From Pedobacter nanyangensis (GTDB lineage: Bacteria; Bacteroidota; Bacteroidia; Sphingobacteriales; Sphingobacteriaceae), in NCBI RefSeq assembly GCF_003313505.1, contig NZ_QMHO01000015.1, positions 1-64,000 of the forward strand: a stretch of 64,000 nt of DNA. Reading direction: 5' to 3'. The position numbers and the translations under genes were made by a program. This document shows, piece by piece, positions 34,210-43,597 of this stretch (within the stretch, counting starts at the first letter, position 1; every line of letters begins with the position of its first letter). The notes beneath the pieces were generated by a model. That model did no database searches, had not been told where the DNA came from, and saw only the letters and a list, made by a program, of their open reading frames with translations.

Positions 34210-35343
34210 TTAATATTCATCATCACTTTCTAATGAAAAATTTAATCTCAAATCGCTTCTTACCGGGAAATGGTCTGAAAGCTTTTCCCTGGAAACATGG
34301 TGATTGATGACATCAAAATCTTTGGTAGTGGCAATATAGTCTATCTGGAAATTAGGGAATGCACCATTATAGGTTTTACCAAAGCCACTGCCCTTTTCGA
34401 TAAAAGCATTTTTTAGGGCGCTGGTAATTTGGGTAACGCAATAGGAAGCTGGGGTATCGTTAAAATCTCCAGCAATTACAAAAGGGAGCTTACACTGCTG
34501 CATTTCGGCCTTCATGATTTTCACCTGTTCGCTCCTTCTTTCAAATGCAGATTTGAGCATACTGGCAATTCTTCTGGACGATTTATATTCCGTATTCATT
34601 TTGGAGGTAACCTTGTCAATGTAATCGTAATCTTCCTTTTGGAAAGAAATGGACTGAAAATGCACATTGTAAACCCTAAAAAGCTGTCCTGCCACTTTAA
34701 TGTCGGCATAAATACTTCCATTGCCTGGTATTTGGCTAAAGGGTACTTCGCCTTTATTGTCGATAGGATAACGGGAAAAAATGGCCAAGCCAGCCGCTTC
34801 GTAATTATTGTCCACAGAAGGCACAAAATAATAATATCTCAGCTTAACTCTTTTTTTAATGCTGTCTATCAAATCAAATTCGCCCCTGCGCCGAGTAAAA
34901 AACTCCTGAAAGCAAATTACATCGGGATTTTGGTCTTCGATAAGTTTTAGGATCTGATCTCTGGTAGAGAGATTATTGTTTTCGCCATACTTTTTAAACT
35001 GGTGTACGTTGTAGGTCATTAGCCTCACGTAGTGTTCACTTTCTTTTACGGAGGTTCCTTCTTCTCCAAAAAACTGATACGTAGCATTCAAAGGTTTCCA
35101 TCCAAGGCCCATAATGGCCAAGGTAACCAAGCTGAAGATGAGCCTGCGACGGAAGGCCCAAAAAACAGCAAAAACCAAGTTAGCAACCAAAAAGAAAGGA
35201 TATGCCAAGCCTGCAAAGGCTATCCAGATATCATTTTTTGGATCAGTTTGCCCGGCAACCATCCCCAACGCCAGCCCCATTACTGATAGTATGGCAAAAA
35301 AGAGCATAAATTTGTCGAAAACGGAAAGTTGTAGTTTAGGCAT
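34210..35343 (-). CDS. Membrane-bound endonuclease/exonuclease/phosphatase (EEP) family protein
   Basis: 377 residues. Three N-terminal membrane helices (about 10-28, 38-64 and 66-85) followed by the EEP domain: LMTYNVHQFK, PDVICFQEFF with the metal-binding Glu, VIAGDFNDTPAS and the terminal KLSDHFPVRSDL with the catalytic His. Such proteins hydrolyse phosphodiester or phosphate monoester bonds; lipid or nucleic acid as substrate cannot be decided, but the membrane anchor suggests the periplasmic side. The start ATG overlaps the stop of the upstream rhomboid gene by one base (TGATG). Confidence 0.85.
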   Translation of the reverse strand: MPKLQLSVFDKFMLFFAILSVMGLALGMVAGQTDPKNDIWIAFAGLAYPFFLVANLVFAVFWAFRRRLIFSLVTLAIMGLGWKPLNATYQFFGEEGTSVKESEHYVRLMTYNVHQFKKYGENNNLSTRDQILKLIEDQNPDVICFQEFFTRRRGEFDLIDSIKKRVKLRYYYFVPSVDNNYEAAGLAIFSRYPIDNKGEVPFSQIPGNGSIYADIKVAGQLFRVYNVHFQSISFQKEDYDYIDKVTSKMNTEYKSSRRIASMLKSAFERRSEQVKIMKAEMQQCKLPFVIAGDFNDTPASYCVTQITSALKNAFIEKGSGFGKTYNGAFPNFQIDYIATTKDFDVINHHVSREKLSDHFPVRSDLRLNFSLESDDEY

Positions 35344-36161
35344 CAGCTTTTACTTGCATCAAATAAAGTTTGTTTTTCTTTAGCGGTAAGATTTTCGTAA
35401 CCGCTTTTGGAAATCTTGTCTAATATGGCGTCTATCTCCGCCTGATTCACCGGGTTTGCTTTTCTTTTTGGAGCTTCGTTTTTTACCACTTTTAATTTGG
35501 GCTTTTTTATCAAGAAAGCACTCAAATCGGTACCATTCTGCAAAAGTTTAACATAGGCAAACCCAAAAAGAGCGCCACCTAAATGGGCCAAGTTCCCGCC
35601 TATATTGCCCGAGCCCGGAGTGGTCCCTATCACATCTATAATGATATATACTAAAAGCAGATATTTCAATTTCACGTCCCCAAATAATATCAATCGGACA
35701 CTGTAATTGGGAACAAGGGTAGTTATTGCACTAAAAATGGCCATTACCGCCGCAGAAGCTCCAATTAAAATGGAGCCGTTTGGATTTAGCTGCGGACTTA
35801 GGTTATAAATGAGGGCAAAAGCTAAAGCGCCCAAAACGGCTCCGCCCCAATATACCACCTGAAACTGCCTTGGCTTTAAAAAATCAAGAAACAAATTTCC
35901 CATCCAGTATAACCACAGCATGTTAAAAAGGATATGGAAAATATTTTGATGCAGGAAAGCATAGCTGACCAAAGTATAAAAACGGGTAGGCCACTGGCCC
36001 ATATCAGATGGGAATGCCAGATATTGTGCCACCAGAGAATCCACCACTCCTCGGGTAAATAAATTGGCAAGGCCCAATAAGAGGAATATGGCCACGTTTA
36101 CGCCAATGTAAAACATGGCGGGATTACCCGAAGATAAATCCTTGAAGCTACTGTTATTCAT
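35343..36161 (-). CDS. Rhomboid-family intramembrane serine protease (second of pair)
   Basis: 272 residues from the ATG at 36161, which overlaps the upstream rhomboid stop by 8 bases. Six or so membrane helices; HxxxN in FHILFNMLWLYWMG, catalytic Ser in ILIGASAAVMAIFSA and His in NLAHLGGALFGF. The motif around the serine is GASA rather than the classical GxSG, which I believe is common in this branch. C-terminal soluble tail (about 205-272) with KKPKLKVVKNEAPKRK. A longer frame to 36239 runs through the neighbouring gene and is rejected. Confidence 0.85.
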   Translation of the reverse strand: MNNSSFKDLSSGNPAMFYIGVNVAIFLLLGLANLFTRGVVDSLVAQYLAFPSDMGQWPTRFYTLVSYAFLHQNIFHILFNMLWLYWMGNLFLDFLKPRQFQVVYWGGAVLGALAFALIYNLSPQLNPNGSILIGASAAVMAIFSAITTLVPNYSVRLILFGDVKLKYLLLVYIIIDVIGTTPGSGNIGGNLAHLGGALFGFAYVKLLQNGTDLSAFLIKKPKLKVVKNEAPKRKANPVNQAEIDAILDKISKSGYENLTAKEKQTLFDASKS

Positions 36162-36885
36162 AATAGTCGTAAAACCTGTCTTTATCTTTCCATAGTTTAA
36201 CCAAAATAAAACCGATGAGCGCTCCGCCCAAATGGGCAAAATGAGCTACCGAATCGCCTTGTATGCGTGCCACGCCCAAGAATAATTCTATAACGATATA
36301 AATGGGGATAAAATATTTTGCTTTTATAGGAAAAGGAATAAACATGAGCATTAGCTCTACGTTTGGATACAGCACTGCAAAAGCTGTCATCACGCCAAAA
36401 ACTGCCCCTGATGCGCCAATCATTGTTCCAAAATAGATAGAGAACAATGTAGAAGCGGTACTTTCGGTATATTGAGCTGGGTTAAACCTGCCTTCTGACA
36501 GTGATTCAAGCGGCAAATTTCCGGGATTTACTATTGAACCTGTAATTTGGTACAGCTCAATCCCCTGAACAACCCATTGCAGGGCCAAAGCACCTAGCCC
36601 AGTAACCAGGTAAAAATTGATAAACCTTTTTGGTCCCCATTTCTGCTCCAAAATGCCGCCGAACATAAATAGCCCGAACATGTTAAAAAATAGATGCATG
36701 AAATTGCCGTGCATAAACATGTAGGTAATGGGCTGCCAAACACGGAACTTTGGAGAGTCGAAATAGTGTGCCCCCAAAAGTTCATCTAAATCAACCTGAT
36801 TGCCTAATACCAGCTTAGCCAAAAAGAAAATTCCGTTGATGATTAGCAGGTTTTTGACTACTGGTGGAAGATGAATGTTATTCAT
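36154..36885 (-). CDS. Rhomboid-family intramembrane serine protease (first of pair)
   Basis: 243 residues. Membrane helices with the full catalytic pattern: HGNFMHLFFNMFGLFMFG (HxxxN), GASGAVFGVMTAFAVL with the GxSG serine, and HFAHLGGALIGF. It cleaves within membrane segments. It begins 2 bp after the mutL stop, is followed by the second rhomboid with an 8-bp overlap, and then by the EEP protein; the four genes form a tight operon. No substrate is apparent. Tandem non-identical rhomboids suggest paralogues with different substrates. Confidence 0.88.
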   Translation of the reverse strand: MNNIHLPPVVKNLLIINGIFFLAKLVLGNQVDLDELLGAHYFDSPKFRVWQPITYMFMHGNFMHLFFNMFGLFMFGGILEQKWGPKRFINFYLVTGLGALALQWVVQGIELYQITGSIVNPGNLPLESLSEGRFNPAQYTESTASTLFSIYFGTMIGASGAVFGVMTAFAVLYPNVELMLMFIPFPIKAKYFIPIYIVIELFLGVARIQGDSVAHFAHLGGALIGFILVKLWKDKDRFYDYYE

Positions 36886-36887
36886 GG

Positions 36888-38735
36888 TTATTTTTCAAAT
36901 TTTTGTGCCAACTCAGCCAAGGTAATGGTTTGAATTGCGGGTTTACCACTGATACTAAAGTTAGGGCTTTTGCAGGCAAAAAGTTCATCAATTAAGGTGT
37001 TCATTTCCTGCTGACTTAACGCTGTACCTGCCTTTATGGCACTGTTTCTGGCCAAGCTTCTTGCCAAAGCATCTCTTTTGGTTAATTTTAATTCTTGTTG
37101 AGAGTTTTTAAACCCTTCTATCAGGTGTTCAAAAAGCTGGGTTTCGTTAATATTTGTACTGCCCAAATCCACAGGGATACCTTCAATCACTAATGTATTT
37201 TTCCCAAATTCCCGTACATCAAAGCCTAAGCTCTTGATATCGTCCAACAAACTTTTTGCCAATTCAAAATCACCAGGGCTTAAAGTAACCGTTTGCGGAA
37301 ATAAGCTTTGTTGCGATGCCCCCTTGCGATCTTCCAAGTGCAGCAAAAAACGTTCATACAAAATACGTTCGTGAGCGGCTTGTTGGTCAATGAGCATTAC
37401 ACCTGATTTAATTTGCGAAACAATGTAACGATTATGCACCTGCATGTACTGCTTGCTTGGGGCAGCAGCCAAAGTTTCCTCCTCTTCCGCCTCTCCCAAA
37501 TCAATACTGGTTTGCTCGGCTTGCTGAAAATTGGCGATTTCATACAAAGAACCCCAATTCTGAGCTTTTTCTTTCGGATGGTACTGTTCCTTGAAATAGG
37601 TTTCCTTAACCGCTGGCTTACTGGCACCAAAAGGATTAAAGTTTGGATTAAAGGAAATACTAGGCGGCACGATATCTTCCGGAGCTTTTGGCGTAATCAT
37701 ATTGCTGAAGGCCGTCTCTTGGTTAAAATCCAAGGTGGGACTGATGTTGAATAGGCCCAATGATCTTTTCACGGCCGAATGGATAATGGCATAGATGGAC
37801 TTTTCATCCAAATATTTAATCTCCGTTTTGGTAGGGTGAACGTTTACGTCAATTTTAGCAGGGTCTATATCAATAAAAAGCACATAAAGCGGAAAGTTAT
37901 CCTCAGGCAACAACTCCTGATAAGCTTTATTTACCGCATGGTTTAGGTAATTGTCCTTAATAAACCTGTCGTTCACAAAAAAGAACTGCTCGCCACGGGT
38001 TTTCTTCGCAAATTCAGGTTTCCCAATATAGCCTTTAAGGTTAATAATAGTGGTTTCTTCTTCTACCGGAATTAAACGTTCATTATAATTGTTGCCAAAT
38101 AGGTGTACAATGCGCTGTTTGATGGTTGCTACCGGTAATCTATAAATTTCATTCCCATCATGGTGCAAGCTAAAAGAGATATGTGGCTTGGCCAAGGCTA
38201 CACGCTGAAATTCGTCGATAATGTAGCGCATCTCCGTTGGATTGCTCTTCAAGAAATTACGCCTTGCAGGTGTATTGTAAAACAAGTTTTTAACACTAAT
38301 ACTTGTGCCGTTTGGGGTGCCTACCGGTTCCTGTACAACAACTTCTGAACCCTCAATTTGCACCAGTGTCCCCACCTCGTCTTCATGGCGTTTGGTTTTC
38401 ATCTCCACCTGCGCTATGGCCGCAATAGAAGCCATGGCTTCGCCCCTAAATCCCATGGTGCGAATGGCGAAAAGATCCTCGGCTTTACGCACTTTTGAAG
38501 TAGCATGGCGCTCAAAGCACATACGGGCATCTGTTACGCTCATCCCGCAGCCGTTGTCTATCACTTGAATTAATGCCTTCCCGGCATCCTTAACAATCAG
38601 CTGTATCTTATCGGCCCCTGCATCCATGGCATTTTCCAATAACTCTTTTACTGCCGAGGCTGGCCTCTGCACCACCTCTCCTGCCGCTATTTGGTTGGCT
38701 ACGCTATCGGGTAAAAGTTGTATAATATCAGACAT
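36888..38735 (-). CDS. mutL: DNA mismatch repair protein MutL
   Basis: 615 residues. GHKL ATPase: IAAGEVVQRPASAVKELLEN (16-35), DNGCGM, RHATSK and GFRGEAMASI. The C-terminal dimerisation domain contains DQQAAHERILYER, typical for MutL with the endonuclease-related DQHA-like motif (here DQQAAHE), and CKSPNFSISGKP near the end in place of the usual CPHGRP. It couples MutS mismatch recognition to strand excision. First gene of a run with two rhomboids and the EEP protein. Confidence 0.95.
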   Translation of the reverse strand: MSDIIQLLPDSVANQIAAGEVVQRPASAVKELLENAMDAGADKIQLIVKDAGKALIQVIDNGCGMSVTDARMCFERHATSKVRKAEDLFAIRTMGFRGEAMASIAAIAQVEMKTKRHEDEVGTLVQIEGSEVVVQEPVGTPNGTSISVKNLFYNTPARRNFLKSNPTEMRYIIDEFQRVALAKPHISFSLHHDGNEIYRLPVATIKQRIVHLFGNNYNERLIPVEEETTIINLKGYIGKPEFAKKTRGEQFFFVNDRFIKDNYLNHAVNKAYQELLPEDNFPLYVLFIDIDPAKIDVNVHPTKTEIKYLDEKSIYAIIHSAVKRSLGLFNISPTLDFNQETAFSNMITPKAPEDIVPPSISFNPNFNPFGASKPAVKETYFKEQYHPKEKAQNWGSLYEIANFQQAEQTSIDLGEAEEEETLAAAPSKQYMQVHNRYIVSQIKSGVMLIDQQAAHERILYERFLLHLEDRKGASQQSLFPQTVTLSPGDFELAKSLLDDIKSLGFDVREFGKNTLVIEGIPVDLGSTNINETQLFEHLIEGFKNSQQELKLTKRDALARSLARNSAIKAGTALSQQEMNTLIDELFACKSPNFSISGKPAIQTITLAELAQKFEK

Positions 38736-39052
38736 CTATTTTGTTAAGTAAAGCCGCTAATTTAACGAAAATAAGCCTTACAAAAGGAGCCTGTTTTCAG
38801 TTAACTGATACTAAATGACTTAATATTTACGATTTGATCTATAATGGAGGAAGGAAAGTTTTTTTGATGGATTAAATGGCTAGCTAACACCATTGAGTTT
38901 GTTAAATAAAAAATTTCGCCCGCTCGCTAAACCATTCCCTACAATTCACCATCTAACCAACCATCTACATAAAATTGTAAAATCTTAACATAGGTCAATA
39001 CAAACTCGGTTTAAAATTAAATATCTTTACACTAACTATAAATTAATCAACA
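38736..39052. other. 317-bp divergent spacer between mutL and the YceI gene
   Basis: AT-rich. A near-match -7 box TATCTTTA (39022-39029) precedes the YceI gene by 23 nt. I find no ORF longer than a few codons with a start and no RNA gene. Confidence 0.4.
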
Positions 39053-39649
39053 ATGAAATTAAAAATCACTTCTATTTTAGCCTTAGCTCTTGTGGCTAGC
39101 TTTTCTTTTTTCGCCTTTAAGCCAAAGGCTGATGTTTACACCGTAGACGTTACCAAATCTACCATCAACTGGGAAGGTAAAAAATTCTCGGGTTCACACA
39201 CAGGTACTGTTGCCCTAACTTCCGGAACTTTGGGGTTTAATGGTAAAAAATTAGTAGAAGGTGGTTTTATAGCAAATATGACTACTATCCAAACCCTAGA
39301 TGGCGGTAAACCAAGTCCTAATTTAGACAAGCACCTGAAAAATGATGACTTTTTTGGTGTTGAAAAATTCCCTGCAGCTAATTTTGTAATCAAAAAAGTA
39401 GAAGGTAATGGCACTGATGTAAAAATTACCGGCGATTTGACCATTAAAGGAAAAACCAATCCAATCACTTTTCCAGCAAAACTTACCTGGAATGCGGATA
39501 AAACGGTTACCGCAGTGGCTGAGAAGGTTGCTATAGACAGAACCAAATATGGTATCGAGTACAAATCCAAGTCTATCTTCAGCAGCATAGGCGACAACTT
39601 CATCTACGACGAGTTTACCATTGACGTAAAATTGGTGGCAAAAAAATAA
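39053..39649 (+). CDS. YceI family protein (secreted lipocalin-like)
   Basis: 198 residues. Signal or anchor segment (about 6-24), then the YceI beta barrel: VTKSTINWEGKKFSGSHTGTV (motif starting at about 32), HLKNDDFFGVEKFPAANFVI and GDLTIKGKTNPITFPA, which are the family hallmarks. YceI proteins bind an isoprenoid quinone or amphiphile in a lipocalin-like cavity. The role here is unknown. It stands as a single transcription unit with its own terminator. Confidence 0.9.
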   Translation: MKLKITSILALALVASFSFFAFKPKADVYTVDVTKSTINWEGKKFSGSHTGTVALTSGTLGFNGKKLVEGGFIANMTTIQTLDGGKPSPNLDKHLKNDDFFGVEKFPAANFVIKKVEGNGTDVKITGDLTIKGKTNPITFPAKLTWNADKTVTAVAEKVAIDRTKYGIEYKSKSIFSSIGDNFIYDEFTIDVKLVAKK

Positions 39650-39674
39650 CCTCCTATTAAATAGATATTTAGAA

Positions 39675-39701
39675 AATCCGAGTATTACTCGGATTTTTTT
39701 T
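39675..39701 (+). terminator. Terminator of the YceI gene
   Basis: AATCCGAGT, loop ATT, ACTCGGATT: perfect 9-bp stem followed by a run of T. Confidence 0.88.
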
Positions 39702-39788
39702 GTTAAATAAATTAATGTAACTTTATGTAAATCCACTTACGAAATATATACCTTCGCAGCGGTTAACAACGTATTTCATTAAAGCCCG

Positions 39789-40196
39789 ATGCAACAAACA
39801 CCCTCTTCTAAGATTAACCTCCTTGTCATTGATGATGATGACATCAATATCTTTATCATCAGTAAAATTGTTGAGAAAACCGGGTATGATGTAGAGATAT
39901 GCGCCAAACATAATGGCCAGTTAGCCATTGACTATATCAAGGATTTAGTTGATAGCCAACAACCACTGCCCCAACTGGTATTGATCGACATCAATATGCC
40001 TATCCTTAACGGGTGGGAATTTATTGAAGCTTTTGAAGCGCTAGGACTCAAAGCCACCAATGACATGTATATGCTTTCCTCGTCTGTTTACGAAAACGAT
40101 ATTGAGAAGGCCAAAAGCTATAAATCAGTGAAAGGCTTTATTTCAAAGCCCTTGTCAATTGACCGGTTAAAAGAACTGCTTGCCGCCATAGATTAA
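39789..40196 (+). CDS. Single-domain response regulator
   Basis: 135 residues, only a receiver domain. Acidic pocket VIDDDD (13-18), phospho-acceptor Asp67 in LVLIDINMPILNGWEF, switch Ser in YMLSSSVYE and Lys in GFISKPLS. With no output domain it works as a CheY-like diffusible protein, in a phosphorelay or by direct binding. No kinase gene is adjacent. Its stop shares bases (TTAA) with the stop of the convergent MBL gene. Confidence 0.92.
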   Translation: MQQTPSSKINLLVIDDDDINIFIISKIVEKTGYDVEICAKHNGQLAIDYIKDLVDSQQPLPQLVLIDINMPILNGWEFIEAFEALGLKATNDMYMLSSSVYENDIEKAKSYKSVKGFISKPLSIDRLKELLAAID

Positions 40197-40963
40197 ACGA
40201 TGATAAACTTATCATCCTGTAGTTCTACAAAAGCTTGCGTTTTAGATTTGGAATGGTAAAAAAGGCACTTCCAATGATCGGCTGCGGCCCTATGGCCAAA
40301 CTCATCCCTTAATTCCATGGCTTTACGGCCATCGTAATCATACTTGGCCACAAATTTCCTGATAAGCTCCTCGGGCTCTGGCAAAACATCGCCGCCAAAA
40401 AACACCTTGTCATCCCCATCATCAATTAAAAAAACCTGATGATAAGGGCAATGCGCTCCCGTAAATTCATAGTTGATTTCGTTGGTAAGCTTGCCACTAT
40501 CTTCGATCAAATGGATTTGGGCGTTACGCTGTACAAAATCAAAAATATCGGTATGGTAAGATGATGACTTACTGCTAAACGCCGTTTCCCACTCTCCTCT
40601 TTGCATGACATAAGTGGCATTAGGAAAACTCAATTCCATTTTGCCATGATGGTGGTGCACCATGCCGCCCGAGTGGTCAAAATGCAAATGTGACATCAAC
40701 ACCAGCTCAACATCATCCGGATCGAAACCCGCCTTTTTAATATTTTCGTGCAAATGCAGCTTGCCTTCTTCGTTGCTATACCCTAAACCAGTATCCAATA
40801 ACAACAAACTGTTTTCGAGCTTAACCAAAAAAGGCTGTACATGGATAAATAACGATGCGGGCCTATCCTTTGGATTATCCTTGGCAGGATCAAATGGAAT
40901 AAATTTTTTACTGGCATCTACCGAATATGAACCCTCTGATAACGTGAAAACTTGAATAGCCAT
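40193..40963 (-). CDS. Metallo-beta-lactamase fold hydrolase
   Basis: 256 residues. Metal motif SHLHFDHSGGM (HxHxDH), the earlier LLLDTGLG strand, then FTGAHCPYHQ and FFGGDVLPEPEE and the final ADHWK. It probably hydrolyses a lactone, thioester or similar ester as do AHL-lactonase-like MBL proteins; it has no signal peptide. No substrate can be given. A -7 box TATATTTG (minus, 41004-41011) lies 40 nt upstream. Convergent with the response regulator, sharing stop bases. Confidence 0.82.
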   Translation of the reverse strand: MAIQVFTLSEGSYSVDASKKFIPFDPAKDNPKDRPASLFIHVQPFLVKLENSLLLLDTGLGYSNEEGKLHLHENIKKAGFDPDDVELVLMSHLHFDHSGGMVHHHHGKMELSFPNATYVMQRGEWETAFSSKSSSYHTDIFDFVQRNAQIHLIEDSGKLTNEINYEFTGAHCPYHQVFLIDDGDDKVFFGGDVLPEPEELIRKFVAKYDYDGRKAMELRDEFGHRAAADHWKCLFYHSKSKTQAFVELQDDKFIIV

Positions 40964-41074
40964 CTTTTTACGAAAGAAAATTTAATGATATATTTACGGG
41001 TTACAAATATAGAGAACAAGGCAACGCTTTTTGTAATATTAATGCAAACAAGCTCGTTAAAAGATCAAATATCA

Positions 41075-42778
41075 ATGGAGAAACGGTGGGTAATTACGGA
41101 TAATATTGAACAGGAAACAGTTGAGGAACTTTCCCATCAGTTAACGATAGATAAAAGTTTGGCCGAGATCTTGGTTAAAAGAGGTATTCGCACTTTTGAG
41201 GAAGCCCGATATTTTTTCAGGCCGCAACTAGGCTTTTTGCACGATCCTTTCTTGATGAAGGATATGGAACGGGCTATAGATAGAATTGAAAAGGCCATCC
41301 AACTTAACCAAAACATTTTAATTTATGGCGATTATGATGTGGATGGTACTACCGCAGTAGCACTTACCTACCAGTTTTTCAGCCATTTCACCAGCCATAT
41401 CAATTTTTACATCCCCGACAGGCATGTAGAAGGGTATGGTATCTCTACACAGGGGATTGATTATGCCCATGCCCATGGCGTAAATTTGGTAATTGCACTG
41501 GATTGCGGCATCCGTTCCAATGATAAAATTGCCTATGCCAATAGCCTGGGGATTGACTTTATCATTTGCGACCACCACTTACCTGGTGATGAACTACCCA
41601 ATGCGGCAGCAATATTAGATCCCAAGCGCAACGACTGCGAATATCCGTTTAAGGAGCTTTCAGGCTGTGGCATTGGTTTTAAGCTTGCCCAGGCCTACTG
41701 CACACTTAAAAACCTTCCGGATGCGCTGTATGAGCAATATCTTGATTTATGCATGGTAAGCATTGCTGCCGATATTGTCCCCATTGTTGACGAGAACCGG
41801 GTTTTAGCTTATTACGGCCTTAAGAAACTCAACGAAAATCCTTCTACCGGACTAAAATCGCTCATGCAGATTGCGGGTAAAACAGAAAATTACTCCATTA
41901 CCGACGTGGTGTTTATGTTGGCCCCACGCATTAACGCCGCCGGCAGGATGGGACATGCCAACGAAGCGGTAAAGATGCTGTTGAGTGCAGAGGATTTTAT
42001 TGCAGACGAGCAGAGTTCGTTGATCAATGTTCAAAATACCGAACGTAAAAGTTTTGATCAGCATATTACCCACGAGGCCTTGGCCATGATCGAACAGGAT
42101 GAAGTACTGATCAATCGAAAAACAACCGTAGTGTTTCAAGAAAGCTGGAACAAGGGAGTGATTGGCATTGTGGCATCTAGGCTTACCGAAAAATATTACC
42201 GCCCCACCATTGTACTTACCGAATCGAATGGAAATTATACCGGCTCGGCACGTTCGGTAGTTGGCTACGATTTATATGAAGCATTGGTAGAATGCAGTGA
42301 TTTATTGATCCAATTTGGGGGGCATAAATATGCTGCTGGGCTGACCATTAGCCCCGAGAACTTGCCCTTATTTTCAGAGCGATTTGAGCAGGTGGTTTCT
42401 AAAAGCATTGACCCAGCATTGCTCATCCCCGAAATTAATATTGATGCCACGATTGATTTTGCACAGATCAATGCCAAATTCTTTAGAATACTAAATCAGA
42501 TGGCGCCCTTTGGACCACAAAACATGGCTCCAATATTTACTACCCACCAGGTAATTTTGGCAGGCACCCCGCAAATTGTAGGGACAAATCACCTAAAAAT
42601 ACATGTAAAACAACAAAATTCAACTATTTTTGAAGCTATTGGTTTTAACCTTGGAGAATTTGAAAAATTGTTAAAACCAAACCAAGTATTTTCTATTTGT
42701 TATACGATAGAAGAAAATAATTGGAGAGACAAAAAACGTTTGCAACTAAACATAAAAGGAATTAAGATTGAAGAGTAA
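41075..42778 (+). CDS. recJ: Single-stranded-DNA exonuclease RecJ
   Basis: 567 residues from the ATG at 41075, the typical length. DHH phosphoesterase motifs YGDYDVDGTTAV, ALDCGIR and CDHHLPGDELP, then the DHHA1 domain with GSARSVVGYDLYEAL and FGGHKYAAG. It degrades single-stranded DNA 5' to 3' in recombination and mismatch repair. Two earlier in-frame starts (40952, 41042) would add residues without family likeness and overlap the divergent MBL gene; MEKRWV fits best. LptB follows at 75 bp. Confidence 0.92.
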   Translation: MEKRWVITDNIEQETVEELSHQLTIDKSLAEILVKRGIRTFEEARYFFRPQLGFLHDPFLMKDMERAIDRIEKAIQLNQNILIYGDYDVDGTTAVALTYQFFSHFTSHINFYIPDRHVEGYGISTQGIDYAHAHGVNLVIALDCGIRSNDKIAYANSLGIDFIICDHHLPGDELPNAAAILDPKRNDCEYPFKELSGCGIGFKLAQAYCTLKNLPDALYEQYLDLCMVSIAADIVPIVDENRVLAYYGLKKLNENPSTGLKSLMQIAGKTENYSITDVVFMLAPRINAAGRMGHANEAVKMLLSAEDFIADEQSSLINVQNTERKSFDQHITHEALAMIEQDEVLINRKTTVVFQESWNKGVIGIVASRLTEKYYRPTIVLTESNGNYTGSARSVVGYDLYEALVECSDLLIQFGGHKYAAGLTISPENLPLFSERFEQVVSKSIDPALLIPEINIDATIDFAQINAKFFRILNQMAPFGPQNMAPIFTTHQVILAGTPQIVGTNHLKIHVKQQNSTIFEAIGFNLGEFEKLLKPNQVFSICYTIEENNWRDKKRLQLNIKGIKIEE

Positions 42779-42853
42779 AGATGAAAGAACAAGGAGCAAA
42801 GATTTAGTTCCCGCCTTAAATCTTCATTCGTAAATCTAAAATCGTAAATATAA

Positions 42854-43588
42854 ATGATTTTAAAAGCCGAGCATCTCATTAAAAAGTATAAACAGCGTAC
42901 CGTTGTTAACGATGTTTCATTTGAAGTAAGCCAAGGGGAGATTGTAGGTTTGCTTGGACCAAATGGTGCCGGAAAAACCACCTCATTTTACATGATTGTG
43001 GGGCTCATTAAGCCCAATGAAGGCCATATTTTTTTAGATGGCGAAGATATTACCAAAGATCCCATGTACCGAAGGGCACAAAAGGGAATTGGCTATTTAG
43101 CACAAGAGGCCAGCGTTTTCCGCAAGCTATCGGTAGAGGACAACATTATGGCTATTTTGGAAATGACCAAGCTCAACAAGGAAGAACGCAAGGAAAAACT
43201 GGAAGAACTGCTTACCGAGTTTAGTTTACATAAAGTACGCAAAAACCGTGGCGATTTACTTTCGGGAGGGGAGCGCCGTAGAACAGAGATTGCCAGAGCA
43301 TTGGCGGCAAGCCCTAATTTTATTCTGTTGGATGAGCCCTTTGCCGGCGTTGACCCCATCGCCGTGGAAGAAATCCAAAGCATTGTGGCCAAACTTAAGA
43401 AAAAAAATATTGGCATTTTAATTACCGACCATAACGTACAGGAAACACTTTCCATTACCGATAGAGCATATTTACTTTTCGAAGGAAAAATCTTGGAATC
43501 AGGCACGCCAGAGGTATTGGCGGCCAACGAAATGGTAAGGAAGGTTTATTTGGGTTCGAACTTCATTCTACGCAAAAAAAATCTATAA
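42854..43588 (+). CDS. lptB: LPS export ABC transporter ATPase LptB
   Basis: 244 residues. Walker A GPNGAGKTT (35-43), Q-loop, signature LSGGERRRTEIARALA, Walker B FILLDEPFAGVDPIA and switch His in ITDHN. The LptB-type features are QRTVVNDVSFEV at the start and the C-terminal LLFEGKILESGTPEVL. It drives lipopolysaccharide extraction from the inner membrane through LptFG and the Lpt bridge. The partner lptF/G genes are not in the window. Its stop is 9 bp from the GH3 gene start, so they are cotranscribed. Confidence 0.93.
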   Translation: MILKAEHLIKKYKQRTVVNDVSFEVSQGEIVGLLGPNGAGKTTSFYMIVGLIKPNEGHIFLDGEDITKDPMYRRAQKGIGYLAQEASVFRKLSVEDNIMAILEMTKLNKEERKEKLEELLTEFSLHKVRKNRGDLLSGGERRRTEIARALAASPNFILLDEPFAGVDPIAVEEIQSIVAKLKKKNIGILITDHNVQETLSITDRAYLLFEGKILESGTPEVLAANEMVRKVYLGSNFILRKKNL

Positions 43589-43597
43589 GTAAAACTG

